A stretch of DNA of 12,004 nt, from assembly GCA_034435015.1 (NCBI GenBank), contig DAOTYH010000082.1, positions 1 to 12,004 of the forward strand, read 5' to 3'. The stretch comes from DAOTYH01 sp034435015. GTDB lineage: Bacteria > Chloroflexota > Anaerolineae > Aggregatilineales > UBA3940. Below, piece by piece: positions 1 to 7,149 of the stretch (positions within the stretch are counted from its first letter, which is position 1; each line of letters begins with the position of its first letter). The position numbers and the translations under genes are program-made. The notes below the pieces were generated by a model. It ran no database searches, was not told the DNA's origin, and saw only the letters and a list, made by a program, of their open reading frames with translations.

Positions 1-118
1 TGCTGTTTCCCTCTTCGTCTTTTGCTGGAACCAACGCCAACTTCACAAACAGCGCTTCCCTGCTTATCCTACCTGCCTCATTGATTTCGTGGCTCCAGCT
101 TTTTAGCCACTCCCCCAC
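1..118 (-). CDS. Possible partial gene running off the left edge (N-terminal about 39 codons)
   Basis: A reverse-strand frame is open from about base 170 to the window edge. Its best start is GTG at 116-118, with CAAGG about nine bases upstream. The predicted peptide begins MGEWLKSWSHEINEAG and looks amphipathic, but I recognise no family. GC at third positions is only moderate, and AGG arginine codons appear that the neighbouring genes use less. The frame runs under the forward promoter at 130-159, so it would be a divergent neighbour of yceD. A chance open frame of this length is quite possible. Confidence 0.2.
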   Translation of the reverse strand, partial: MGEWLKSWSHEINEAGRISREALFVKLALVPAKDEEGNS

Positions 119-129
119 ATTGGGCAACC

Positions 130-159
130 TTGACCGCTCAGTTTTTGTTATGATATAAT
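130..159 (+). promoter_or_regulatory. Strong sigma-70 promoter for yceD (-35 TTGACC, extended -10 TGATATAAT)
   Basis: TTGACC at 130-135 lies 18 bases before a perfect TATAAT at 154-159. The -10 is preceded by TG-N, which makes it an extended -10. Transcription would start near 166, giving a leader of about 145 nt before yceD. This is the best promoter match in the window. No operator-like palindrome overlaps it. Confidence 0.72.
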
Positions 160-165
160 TCTGTT

Positions 166-309
166 ATCGTCAGTTCTGCCTCTGTAGGATGAGGCTCCTC
201 AACTGAGTTTGTTGGCTGGTGTAAGGGCGTCTTCTCTGAGAGTGCGCCCTGTCATATTTGTTATCACTCGTTGTTGCTGGTACATGTCATCTGTCAATGG
301 TAGTGTATT
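166..309 (+). other. Long 5' leader of yceD with inverted repeats and a very short open frame
   Basis: This gene-free stretch lies between the promoter and yceD. It contains TGAG-GCTC-CTCA (190-201), and a 6-bp GC-rich stem AGGGCG (224-229) with CGCCCT (245-250) enclosing a smaller CTC/GAG pairing. The second hairpin is followed by a T-rich stretch with no clean T run, so it could be an attenuator or plain leader structure. A five-codon frame, ATG at 189 ending in TGA at 204-206, lies within it but has no convincing ribosome binding site. No known riboswitch class is recognisable. Confidence 0.35.
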
Positions 310-846
310 GTGAGTAACCAGACCCGTTCCGACACTCGCCTCCTGCGCCTGAATGTGGGCTTCCTTCTCAAAGAGGGGGCTGGTTATAGCCGGGAGTTTG
401 TCTTCGATGAACCGGGCATCCTGCTCCTTGAGGATGTGGCCGTTGAAGGGTTACATGGGACCCTGCGCCTGACGCGGACCCCGCAGGGGATTCTAGTTCA
501 GGGCACCCTGCATACCCAAGCCGCCGCAGAGTGCGTACGTTGTTTAGCCCCTTTTTCACTCCCCTATGACGTGACGTTCTCTGACCTGTTCACTTACGAT
601 CCTAACACATTTGTCGCTAGAGACCCTTACAACCCCTATGTGGTTGATGAGGGCGGGTTTATTGATCTTACCCCCATCATGAGAGAGGAAGGTATCCTGG
701 CCTTGCCCATCCAGCCCCTGTGTGCACCAGATTGTAAGGGGTTATGTCCTACATGCGGGCAGGATTTAAACGAGGGGACCTGCAATTGTGAGCGGGAGCA
801 CATCGATCCCCGTCTTGCCTCTCTCCGTGCCTTGCTGGATGACTAA
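310..846 (+). CDS. yceD: YceD/DUF177 family metal-binding protein
   Basis: A 178-aa member of the DUF177 (YceD) family. In other bacteria yceD usually sits next to rpmF and is linked to large-subunit rRNA processing or stability. The family layout is clear: an N-terminal beta-rich region, a central CVRC pair (Cys75, Cys78), and a C-terminal zinc-ribbon-like cluster with Cys138, Cys142, Cys146, Cys149, Cys158 and Cys160. The signature GLCPTCGQDLNEGTCNC and the closing DPRLASLRALL are typical. The start is GTG at 310, and the Shine-Dalgarno is weak. Unlike the usual arrangement, no rpmF follows; the next gene is a sigma factor. The family assignment is secure, while the molecular role is inferred from homologues. 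Confidence 0.88.
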   Translation: MSNQTRSDTRLLRLNVGFLLKEGAGYSREFVFDEPGILLLEDVAVEGLHGTLRLTRTPQGILVQGTLHTQAAAECVRCLAPFSLPYDVTFSDLFTYDPNTFVARDPYNPYVVDEGGFIDLTPIMREEGILALPIQPLCAPDCKGLCPTCGQDLNEGTCNCEREHIDPRLASLRALLDD

Positions 847-849
847 AAA

Positions 850-878
850 GACAACATCGGCCTCTGGTCGGTGTTGTC
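850..878 (+). terminator. 13-bp hairpin between yceD and the sigma factor gene (attenuator or weak terminator)
   Basis: Bases 850-862 pair with 866-878 around a TCT loop. All 13 pairs form, two of them G-U. A short A run precedes the stem, but no clear T run follows. It therefore looks like a partial terminator, a processing site or an mRNA stabiliser that separates yceD levels from sigma factor levels. Confidence 0.5.
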
Positions 879-963
879 ATATTCTGGACAAGTGTAATGG
901 TACAGACCGCACCTGTAACGGGTGAGGGAGTTTTTCATAGGTGTTGAATGGATTGGAGACTCT

Positions 964-2229
964 ATGGCTTACGACGGGAATAGAGACTTTGAGTTAGTCG
1001 CAAACCTGTTAGAGAAGGCTGAAGTGCAGGGTTTCCTGACGACCGATGACATCCTTGACGCACTGCCCGAAAATGAGGAGGGCATGGAACAGGCTGAGGA
1101 AGTTCTGGTTGCCCTCGCGGCGGCAGGAATTACGATCTACGAAGATTTGGAAGATGTTCCTTTAGATGCCAAAAAGGCATTGATCGGGGAACTGGAAGAG
1201 CTGGACGATGAGGAGGAAATAGACGAGGAAGAGGACGGCGCTGATTTACCCTATGAGCTGTCAGAACTCTCCGACTTCCCTGTAGATGACGACGCATTTG
1301 ATCTTGATCTCTCCGGTATAGCCTCAGATGACACGGTTGGCCTTTACTTGAAGGAAATGGCGCAGGTCCCGCTCCTCTCAACGGAGGAAGAAGTTGAGCT
1401 GGCCCGCCGTCTGGAACAGGGGCTTCTTGCCTCTCGGACGTTGTGTCACCCGAACGGCCTTTCTCCGGAGGAGCGCGAGCATCTGCAAAGCGTCGTGGAG
1501 GATGGCAAAGCCGCCCGCGAACACCTGATCAAGGCCAATACCCGGCTGGTTGTCAGTATTGCCAAGAAATATATTGGCCGGGGTGTTCCCTTCCTTGACC
1601 TCATTCAAGAAGGCAATCTTGGTTTGATGAAGGCAGTCGAGAAGTTCGATTACCGGCGGGGGTATCGCTTCAGCACCTATGCAACATGGTGGATCCGCCA
1701 GACGATCACCCGTGCCATTGCTGATCAGGGACGCACAATCCGTGTGCCGGTTCATATGTCCGACCGTATCCGCCGGCTGTACAAGGCGGCTCGTCAGCTT
1801 GAGCAGGCTAATGGCCGTAAGCCTACCCCTGAGGAGATCGCTGACCTGCTTGATCTGGAGCCGCGAAAGGTCCAATGGATGCTGAAGGTGAGCTGGCAGC
1901 CCCTTTCGCTGGAGCATCCCGTGGGTGAGGAAGAGGACAGCGAGCTAGGCTCATTCATTGAGGACGACACAACACCTACCCCCACCCAAAGCGTTCAGGA
2001 CAACCTGCTACGTGAAAAGGTGGAAGAAATGCTCGCCACGCTGACCCCGCGCGAGGCACGTATCTTGCGCCTGCGTTTTGGTCTTCAGAACGGGCGCAGC
2101 TACACTTTGGAGGAAGTGGGGCAGAAGTTTGGCCTGACCCGTGAACGCATCCGGCAGATCGAAGGTAAGGCGTTACGGCGCTTGCGCCATCCTCGTCGTT
2201 CCCGCCAGCTACGTGACTATCTGGCTTAG
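964..2229 (+). CDS. rpoD: RNA polymerase principal sigma factor (RpoD/SigA, sigma-70 group)
   Basis: A 421-aa sigma-70 family factor that directs RNA polymerase to promoters. In order: a region 1.1-like helical domain (about 8-85) followed by a strongly acidic stretch (about 78-115), region 1.2 with DDTVGLYLKEM near 122-132, region 2 near 186-260 with LIQEGNLGLMKAVEKFDYRR and the -10-melting aromatics STYATWWIRQ, region 3, and region 4 near 357-416 with the -35-reading helix-turn-helix containing LTRERIRQIE. The length and the region 1.1-like start suggest the housekeeping factor, although Chloroflexota can carry several group 1/2 paralogues. I chose ATG 964 because GGAG at 955-958 is five bases upstream. 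A GTG at 922 in the same frame would add 14 residues without a good ribosome binding site. Confidence 0.9.
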   Translation: MAYDGNRDFELVANLLEKAEVQGFLTTDDILDALPENEEGMEQAEEVLVALAAAGITIYEDLEDVPLDAKKALIGELEELDDEEEIDEEEDGADLPYELSELSDFPVDDDAFDLDLSGIASDDTVGLYLKEMAQVPLLSTEEEVELARRLEQGLLASRTLCHPNGLSPEEREHLQSVVEDGKAAREHLIKANTRLVVSIAKKYIGRGVPFLDLIQEGNLGLMKAVEKFDYRRGYRFSTYATWWIRQTITRAIADQGRTIRVPVHMSDRIRRLYKAARQLEQANGRKPTPEEIADLLDLEPRKVQWMLKVSWQPLSLEHPVGEEEDSELGSFIEDDTTPTPTQSVQDNLLREKVEEMLATLTPREARILRLRFGLQNGRSYTLEEVGQKFGLTRERIRQIEGKALRRLRHPRRSRQLRDYLA

Positions 2230-2251
2230 AGGGATGTGACTGAGAGTCTGA

Positions 2252-2287
2252 CAGGCGTGCGGCTTCCCCCGTGCGCCTGATTTTTGT
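2252..2287 (+). terminator. Rho-independent terminator after the sigma factor gene
   Basis: An 11-bp stem pairs 2252-2262 with 2269-2279 (two G-U pairs, loop CTTCCC). It is followed by A and then TTTTTGTT. This is a classic intrinsic terminator, 22 bases after the stop codon. It indicates that the transporter gene downstream has its own promoter; a weak -10 candidate TATGAT lies at 2304-2309 but has no good -35. Confidence 0.85.
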
Positions 2288-2356
2288 TGCCAGTCGAGTC
2301 GCCTATGATAGAGGGTATCCTGTTCCTGACCCAACTCAGCTTCGAAGGGGAGACCT

Positions 2357-4372
2357 ATGACCACAGTACAAGCCTCTGCTTCCTTTGCCCAGATTGATGA
2401 ACGAGAATACAAGCGGCGTATTCGCGCCTGGACAATGTATGATTGGGCCAACTCTGCCTTTGCCACAACGATCTTGGCGGCAGTGTTGCCGGTCTACTAC
2501 AGTCAGGTGGCCGGTGCGACACTCCCCAGCGAGGCGGTAGCGACGGCCTACTGGAGCCTGGGGCTGAGCATCTCTCTCTTTATTGTGGCAATCCTGTCGC
2601 CTATTCTCGGCACTGTCTCTGATGTGATGCGCGGCAAGAAACGCTTTTTAGCCGTCTTTGCCGGGCTGGGGATTGTCTCTACGGCGCTCCTGGTCCTTGT
2701 GACTACTGGCGATTGGCTGCTTGCTTCCGTGTTGGCTGTGCTGGGGCGGGTAGGGTTCAACGGTTCGATTACCTTCTATGATGCCCTCCTGCCGCATGTT
2801 GCAAAACCCGAAGATCAGGATAATGTATCGGCTCGCGGCTATGCAATGGGATACTTGGGCGGCGGGCTGTTGCTGGCGATCAATGTGGCTATGATTCAGT
2901 TCCTGCCCGGCACATGGGGGGCGCGGCTCTCATTTTTGAGCGTGGCGATCTGGTGGGCTGTCTTCTCCATTCCCTTGTTCTTGCGGGTGCCGGAACCGCC
3001 CGCCGCAACGGCGGCCTTAGCTCCCGGCGAAAGCGTCATCACTGCCAGCTTTGGGCGGCTGTGGGCTACGCTGAAAGATATTCGGCGCTACAGGGAACTG
3101 TTCAAATATCTGATTGCCTTCCTGATCTACAACGACGGGATCGGTACGATCATTGGCGTAGCGGCCATCTATGGCGCGGAGCTGGGCTTCGGCACGATTG
3201 AGCTGATACTAGCCCTCCTGCTGGTACAGTTTGTGGGGATACCTTTCAGCCTGATCTTTGGGCGGTTGCCCAGCAAAACAACCAAGCGGCGTCCGGCGTT
3301 TCTCGCTTTTGTGATCTTCAACATCATCCTTCTACCGTTGGGAGGCATTGTGGGGGCGCGTGTGTTGCCGGGTGAGATCACAGGCGGCCCGCTCCCCCCC
3401 TATCAGGCTACCGAGACGGCGGTAGGGGAGGGCGTCTATCTGGCTACGGATGCCGCATTGCGTACTAGCGGTGACTGGGAAACTGTCACGGTGCCGGCCT
3501 CAGAGATCGGAGGGGATGCGGATGTCATCTATGCGGTCAGTGCGGACCCCGCCGGCAGGTATGACTTCACCTTCAACGGGCAGAAAGTTTCCATCATCTA
3601 CAGCACTGGGCCGGATCGAGGTATCTGGGCGGTTGAGATAGATGGCCAGCCTCTCATTGACGAAGATACAGGCCGCCCCCTCACAATTGATGCCTATAAC
3701 CCGACCGTGCGTTATGGTGAGCGTGAGACGTTCACGGCCAGCGCCCCTGGAGAACATACTCTCAGCGTGATCAACACCGGAGAGCGGAATCCGGCCAGCA
3801 GTGGCAATCTCATGATCGTAGCCCAGATCGAAGTCCTGCCGCCCATTCGTCAGAGCAATCTGGGGTTGATCATTGCCCTGATCTTTGGCCTAGAATTGGC
3901 AGGGGTGCTGTTTGCTTTGGCGGCAGGAAAGGCGCTGTTCACCCGTCTGGCAGACACGCTGGATACCAAGCGCAGTATCATTCTGGCGTTGATAGTCTAT
4001 GCCGTGATTGCAATCTGGGGGTTCTTCCTGAACTCAACAATCGAATTTTGGTTCTTGGCGTGGCTGGTGGCCATCGTGCAGGGCGGCAGTCAAGCGCTCA
4101 GCCGCAGTCTGTACGCCGCGATGTCGCCGGCGGCCAAGAGCGGCGAGTTCTTCGGCTTGTTCGCCATCATGGAGAAGTTCTCGTCTCTCATCGGCCCGCT
4201 TCTGTTTGCGGCGGCAGGCTTACTGCTGGGTAGCAGCCGCTGGGCAGTCTTGAGCCTGATCGCCTTCTTTTTCATTGGTATCGCCTTGCTGACCCGCGTC
4301 AATGTCAGCGAGGGACGGCGTATCGCACAGGAGGAGGATGCCGCACTGCTGGGGACAACAGGGGAAAGCTAG
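2357..4372 (+). CDS. UMF1-family MFS transporter with two extra TM segments and an extracytoplasmic beta-sandwich insert
   Basis: A 671-aa membrane transporter, much longer than a 12-TM MFS protein of roughly 400-450 aa. The opening RAWTMYDWANSAFATTI and the late GGSQALSRSLYAA...EFFGLFAIMEKFSS...GPLLF match the UMF1 (Atg22-like) MFS group, whose substrates are mostly unknown. I count about 14 TM segments: six before the loop at 210-250, TM7 (250-272), TM8 (281-301), an added pair (about 313-335 and 500-522), then four more (540-660). Between the added pair lies a soluble insert of about 160 residues (337-498) with TGPDRG, a WAVEIDG strand, EHTLSV and NPASSG, like jelly-roll modules of secreted proteins. 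Positive residues flank both sides of the added pair (RLPSKTTKRR; TKR), which puts the insert outside. The ATG at 2357 has AAGGGGAG five bases upstream. Substrate unknown. Confidence 0.85.
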   Translation: MTTVQASASFAQIDEREYKRRIRAWTMYDWANSAFATTILAAVLPVYYSQVAGATLPSEAVATAYWSLGLSISLFIVAILSPILGTVSDVMRGKKRFLAVFAGLGIVSTALLVLVTTGDWLLASVLAVLGRVGFNGSITFYDALLPHVAKPEDQDNVSARGYAMGYLGGGLLLAINVAMIQFLPGTWGARLSFLSVAIWWAVFSIPLFLRVPEPPAATAALAPGESVITASFGRLWATLKDIRRYRELFKYLIAFLIYNDGIGTIIGVAAIYGAELGFGTIELILALLLVQFVGIPFSLIFGRLPSKTTKRRPAFLAFVIFNIILLPLGGIVGARVLPGEITGGPLPPYQATETAVGEGVYLATDAALRTSGDWETVTVPASEIGGDADVIYAVSADPAGRYDFTFNGQKVSIIYSTGPDRGIWAVEIDGQPLIDEDTGRPLTIDAYNPTVRYGERETFTASAPGEHTLSVINTGERNPASSGNLMIVAQIEVLPPIRQSNLGLIIALIFGLELAGVLFALAAGKALFTRLADTLDTKRSIILALIVYAVIAIWGFFLNSTIEFWFLAWLVAIVQGGSQALSRSLYAAMSPAAKSGEFFGLFAIMEKFSSLIGPLLFAAAGLLLGSSRWAVLSLIAFFFIGIALLTRVNVSEGRRIAQEEDAALLGTTGES

Positions 4373-4379
4373 ACCAAAT

Positions 4380-4417
4380 CCCCTGAGGGGTGATGGGGGA
4401 GGCACTCTGCCTCTCCC
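4380..4417 (+). terminator. Tandem GC-rich hairpins after the transporter gene
   Basis: CCCC-TGA-GGGG (4380-4390) is followed by a 10-bp stem pairing 4395-4404 with 4408-4417 around CTC, with one G-U pair. No T run follows, so this is a weaker terminator candidate than the others in the window. It begins eight bases after the transporter stop codon and precedes a promoter-like site, which supports a transcript boundary here. Confidence 0.5.
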
Positions 4418-4464
4418 CTGCATCGCCCCGGCCTCCCAGCGAGACAGGAGACAGAGAAAAGCTA

Positions 4465-4492
4465 TTGACCACCGACCAATGTGTGCTATATC
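4465..4492 (+). promoter_or_regulatory. Candidate promoter for the LysW-like gene
   Basis: TTGACC at 4465-4470 is followed, 16 bases later, by TATATC at 4487-4492. A TATCTT two bases further on offers an alternative -10. Transcription from here would give a leader of about 35-40 nt before the GTG at 4535. The -35 is the same hexamer as in the strong promoter at 130. The rest of 4373-4534 contains no credible gene. Confidence 0.5.
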
Positions 4493-4534
4493 TTATGGCG
4501 TTCGCCTCATTACATGGTCTAGGAGAGGAAAGGT

Positions 4535-4750
4535 GTGGGTCGCGAACATGTAGGTCGGTTGAAGGCCCGGTGTCCGGAATGTCTTGCTCCGATCTGGCTG
4601 AAGGATAATGTCGAGTTGTGGGACCCGGTGACCTGCCCGGAATGCCACGCAGCTTTGGAAGTCTCCTCCCTGCGGCCGCTCCAGTTGGACTATCTGGAGA
4701 CAGGCGGCGGGGGAGATGACGATGAAGACGAAGAGGATGACGAACAGTAA
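4535..4750 (+). CDS. LysW-like zinc-ribbon protein with an acidic tail
   Basis: A 71-aa cytosolic protein resembling LysW, the amino-group carrier protein of lysine and arginine biosynthesis in Thermus, Deinococcus and archaea. The ribbon has CPEC at 13-16 and CPEC at 34-37, and the core (WLKDNVELWDPVTCPECHAA, then LEVSSLRPLQLD) follows the LysW pattern closely. The C-terminus is a run of acidic residues (GGDDDEDEEDDEQ) instead of the EDWGE tail whose terminal Glu is modified in true LysW. No lysX, lysZ, lysY or lysJ genes are nearby. A carrier role is therefore doubtful; it may be a LysW-like protein of other function. The start is GTG with AGGAGAGGAAAGG just upstream. The next gene follows after 21 bases. 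Confidence 0.75.
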   Translation: MGREHVGRLKARCPECLAPIWLKDNVELWDPVTCPECHAALEVSSLRPLQLDYLETGGGGDDDEDEEDDEQ

Positions 4751-4771
4751 CGTACAGAGGGAAGTTGCTTG

Positions 4772-5344
4772 ATGCGGCACTATCTTGTCGCAACAGTGGT
4801 CTGCTTGGTGTACTTGATGGCGGGGGGCGGGTTGCCCGGCCATATGGGAACAGCCCGTATTCCTGACCGGCCCGCCCAACAGGCGGGCACTGCCCAGATT
4901 TGCGTGGCCCTGTTTGATGACCTTGACGAAGACAGCCTGTGGACGCAGGGCGAACCCCTGCTGGCGGGGGGGACTTTCAGTCTTTCCGGGCCGGTCTCTG
5001 GGATGTATACCACCGATGGGGTCAGCGAGCCTTACTGCTTCACCGGGCTGACTGCCGGTGACTATGTGGTCTCGGTTGTGCCGCCGCCGGGCTATTACCT
5101 GACGAGTCTGGAACGTATTCCGGTTACGCTCTCTAGCAGTAGCGGCGAGATACGTCTAAGCTTCGGCGCCGCCCTCCAAGGCCCAAACTCCCCCCAGTCT
5201 GGTGATCAGCAAGCCGCCCCTGCTGGCGGCAGTAACTTTCGTGTGAGCACAGTGCTGATCGTGGTAGCAGTAGCCGCTATTGTTCTGGTGGCTGTTGGGG
5301 CGGGTGCGGGGGTCTTTCTGCTGATTTACCGCAGGGGCAGATGA
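4772..5344 (+). CDS. Secreted SdrD-B/prealbumin-like protein with C-terminal membrane anchor
   Basis: A 190-aa protein with an N-terminal signal-like hydrophobic stretch (about 5-22), one beta-sandwich domain (about 42-128), a Gly/Pro/Gln/Ser-rich linker (about 134-156), one C-terminal TM helix (about 159-186) and the basic tail YRRGR. The domain shows the SdrD-B/Cna-B-like progression: ICVALFDDLDED, then GEPLLAGG, YTTDG, YCFTGLTAGDYVVSVVPPPGYY. It is therefore probably a type I membrane protein displaying one adhesive or structural module outside the cell. Cys44 and Cys89 could form a disulfide. ATG 4772 is preferred; a TTG codon directly before it could also serve, and GAGGGA lies upstream of both. 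It probably shares a transcript with the LysW-like gene. Function unknown. Confidence 0.68.
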   Translation: MRHYLVATVVCLVYLMAGGGLPGHMGTARIPDRPAQQAGTAQICVALFDDLDEDSLWTQGEPLLAGGTFSLSGPVSGMYTTDGVSEPYCFTGLTAGDYVVSVVPPPGYYLTSLERIPVTLSSSSGEIRLSFGAALQGPNSPQSGDQQAAPAGGSNFRVSTVLIVVAVAAIVLVAVGAGAGVFLLIYRRGR

Positions 5345-5351
5345 GATTAGT

Positions 5352-5386
5352 AAAGGGGGCACATCTGCCGTGCCCCCTCCTCTTTA
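5352..5386. terminator. Bidirectional terminator between convergent genes
   Basis: GGGGGCAC (5355-5362) pairs with GTGCCCCC (5370-5377) across a 7-nt loop. AAA lies on the left and TCCTCTTTA on the right, so each strand has a T-containing stretch after the stem. It sits between the end of the forward surface-protein gene and the end of reverse-strand recN, and can serve both. The recN stop codon overlaps its right edge. Confidence 0.7.
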
Positions 5387-7123
5387 CCCCCGTTGCCCTT
5401 TAACTTGCTCCACATAACGCAGGATGTCCTGAGCACCCTGCCGTGAGGATTCAGCCTCTGCCCCCAGCATAGCGGTCAATTCCTCGACTCGGCTCTCGTA
5501 ATCGAGCTTTTCCACCCGTGCGACCGTGCGCTTGTTCTCTAGGTGCTTCTCAACCTTGAAGTGGGCATCGCCAAAGCCGGCCAACTGAGGCAGGTGTGTC
5601 ACGACCAGCACCTGATGATCGGCGGAGAGCGCCCAGAGCTTCTGCCCCACTACAGCTCCAATACGCCCCCCTATGCCTGAGTCGATCTCGTCAAAGATCA
5701 GGGTGGGGGTTTCATCCGCCCTTGAGAGCACGGTTTTAAGTGCCAGCATGATCCGTGAGGTCTCCCCCCCTGAGGCAATACGTGCGATGGGCTTGAGGGG
5801 TTCTCCAACATTGGGGGCGATCAGAAATTCAACGCGGTCAATGCCGGTCGTATCGAAGGCCACACGGTAATCACCGACCGGTGCTCCGTCGGGCGCATCA
5901 ACCTGCTCAATCGAGACGCCGAAGCGTGCCTCCTGCATCCGGAGATCGGCTAGTTCAGCCTCTACCGCCCGTGACAGCCTGTCTGCCGCCGCGGCACGTG
6001 CGCTTGATAAGGCCGCCCCTTGTGCCCCGATCTGGGCCAGCAGGCGGGCCTCTTCCGCCTCCAGCTCCTGAATGCGCTCGCCGCTGTGTTCAATGCTCTC
6101 CAGTTCACGGCTGGCCTTGCTGGCCGCTTCGAGCAGGTCCTCGACGGTCTCACAGCCATATTTGCGCTTGAGGGTGTTGATCCGATCTAAACGCAGTTCG
6201 ACCTCGCTCAAGCGGGCTGGGTCAAACTCAATATTCTCCTGATAGTCCGCTAAACTGCGGGCAAGGTCCTCAGCTTGAATCGAAAGTGTTTCAGCCAGAT
6301 CGGCGAGCGCCTTGGCGGTGTGATCTATTTTCACCAGCCGTGCCAGCGCGACAGCCGACTGACTCAGCAGGTCAGTAGCAGAAAACTGGCCTTCCGCCGA
6401 CTGGTAAATAGCGCGGTAAGCTTCGCCCGCCAACTCAGCTAACTGTTCGGCATTAGCCAGCCGTTTGGCCTCCTCCCTCAATATCTCATCTTCGCCCGGC
6501 TTCAGGTTAAGGCTGGTGATCTCCTGGACGCGGTAGGACAGCAAGTCTGCCTGTTGCCTGAGCAACTGTTCATCGTAGATAAGCTTGCGTAGCTCGGCGC
6601 GAACCTTCTCTACCTGCCGGACCAGTTCGCCAAAGGCGGCCCGCTGGGCACTCAGGCCCCCGTACCGATCAAGCAGTTCCAGATGAAAAGCCGGCTTGAG
6701 CAGGGAGAGATGTTCGCTCTGACCATGAATATCAACCAGTCGTTCCCCGATCTCTTGAAGGATGTTTAGGTTAACAACACGCCCGTTAATCCGGCAGATA
6801 CTGCGCCCCCCGCGCCGCACCTCACGGGTAACAACCATCACATCAGGGGAGTCGCCCTCTAGGCCTTCTTCTGCCAGCCTCGCGCTGACATATTCCTGCA
6901 CTGCTCCCCGCCCTAGATCGAAAATACCCTCAACCAGTGCTACCGAGGCCCCTGAGCGGACCACGTCGCTGTCGGCCCGCCCCCCCAGCAGGAGCGAAAC
7001 AGCGTCCAGAATAATGGATTTGCCCGCCCCCGTTTCGCCGGTCAGAACGTTGAAACCGGGGGCAAACTGGAGGGTGATGTGATCAATGATGGCAAAGTCC
7101 TTAATTGTAATCTCACTGAGCAT
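5384..7123 (-). CDS. recN: DNA repair protein RecN (SMC-like ATPase)
   Basis: A 579-aa RecN, an SMC-like ATPase that acts at double-strand breaks and assists RecA-dependent recombination. The N-terminal head starts MLSEITIKDFAIID and carries Walker A GETGAGKS at 29-36. A long helical, coiled-coil middle follows (about 160-390). The C-terminal half of the head has the signature SGGE at 451-454, Walker B LIFDEID at 475-481 and the switch histidine in VVTH at 510. Length and motifs are those of a full functional RecN. It is the last gene of the nadK-zinc-finger-recN unit, 26 bases after the previous stop. No strong Shine-Dalgarno is visible (AGG about 12 bases upstream), so translational coupling is possible. 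In many bacteria recN is LexA-controlled; see the palindrome upstream of nadK. Confidence 0.95.
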   Translation of the reverse strand: MLSEITIKDFAIIDHITLQFAPGFNVLTGETGAGKSIILDAVSLLLGGRADSDVVRSGASVALVEGIFDLGRGAVQEYVSARLAEEGLEGDSPDVMVVTREVRRGGRSICRINGRVVNLNILQEIGERLVDIHGQSEHLSLLKPAFHLELLDRYGGLSAQRAAFGELVRQVEKVRAELRKLIYDEQLLRQQADLLSYRVQEITSLNLKPGEDEILREEAKRLANAEQLAELAGEAYRAIYQSAEGQFSATDLLSQSAVALARLVKIDHTAKALADLAETLSIQAEDLARSLADYQENIEFDPARLSEVELRLDRINTLKRKYGCETVEDLLEAASKASRELESIEHSGERIQELEAEEARLLAQIGAQGAALSSARAAAADRLSRAVEAELADLRMQEARFGVSIEQVDAPDGAPVGDYRVAFDTTGIDRVEFLIAPNVGEPLKPIARIASGGETSRIMLALKTVLSRADETPTLIFDEIDSGIGGRIGAVVGQKLWALSADHQVLVVTHLPQLAGFGDAHFKVEKHLENKRTVARVEKLDYESRVEELTAMLGAEAESSRQGAQDILRYVEQVKGQRG

Positions 7124-7149
7124 AAGTTTTTGCTACCTGTTTGTCTCTC

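Noticed and set aside
190..250. Riboswitch or T-box in the yceD leader
   Set aside because: Hairpins exist, but no signature motif of a known class is visible and no clean terminator/antiterminator pair can be drawn.
922..963. GTG 922 as the start of the sigma factor
   Set aside because: No good Shine-Dalgarno precedes it, and the added residues (MREFFIGVEWIGDS) do not look like family sequence. ATG 964 has GGAG at the right spacing.
1378..1917. 179-codon open frame on the reverse strand within the sigma factor gene
   Set aside because: It is an antisense shadow of the highly conserved sigma regions and has no recognisable protein features.
4480..4492. TGTGCTAT near the LysW-like promoter as a second copy of the 20-bp operator
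   Set aside because: Only one half-site is present with no symmetrical partner, so it is not supported as an operator.
4305..4879. Reverse-strand open frames across the transporter end and the LysW-like gene
   Set aside because: The sequences are low-complexity Arg/Pro/Ser-rich shadows. The forward genes have recognisable families and ribosome binding sites.
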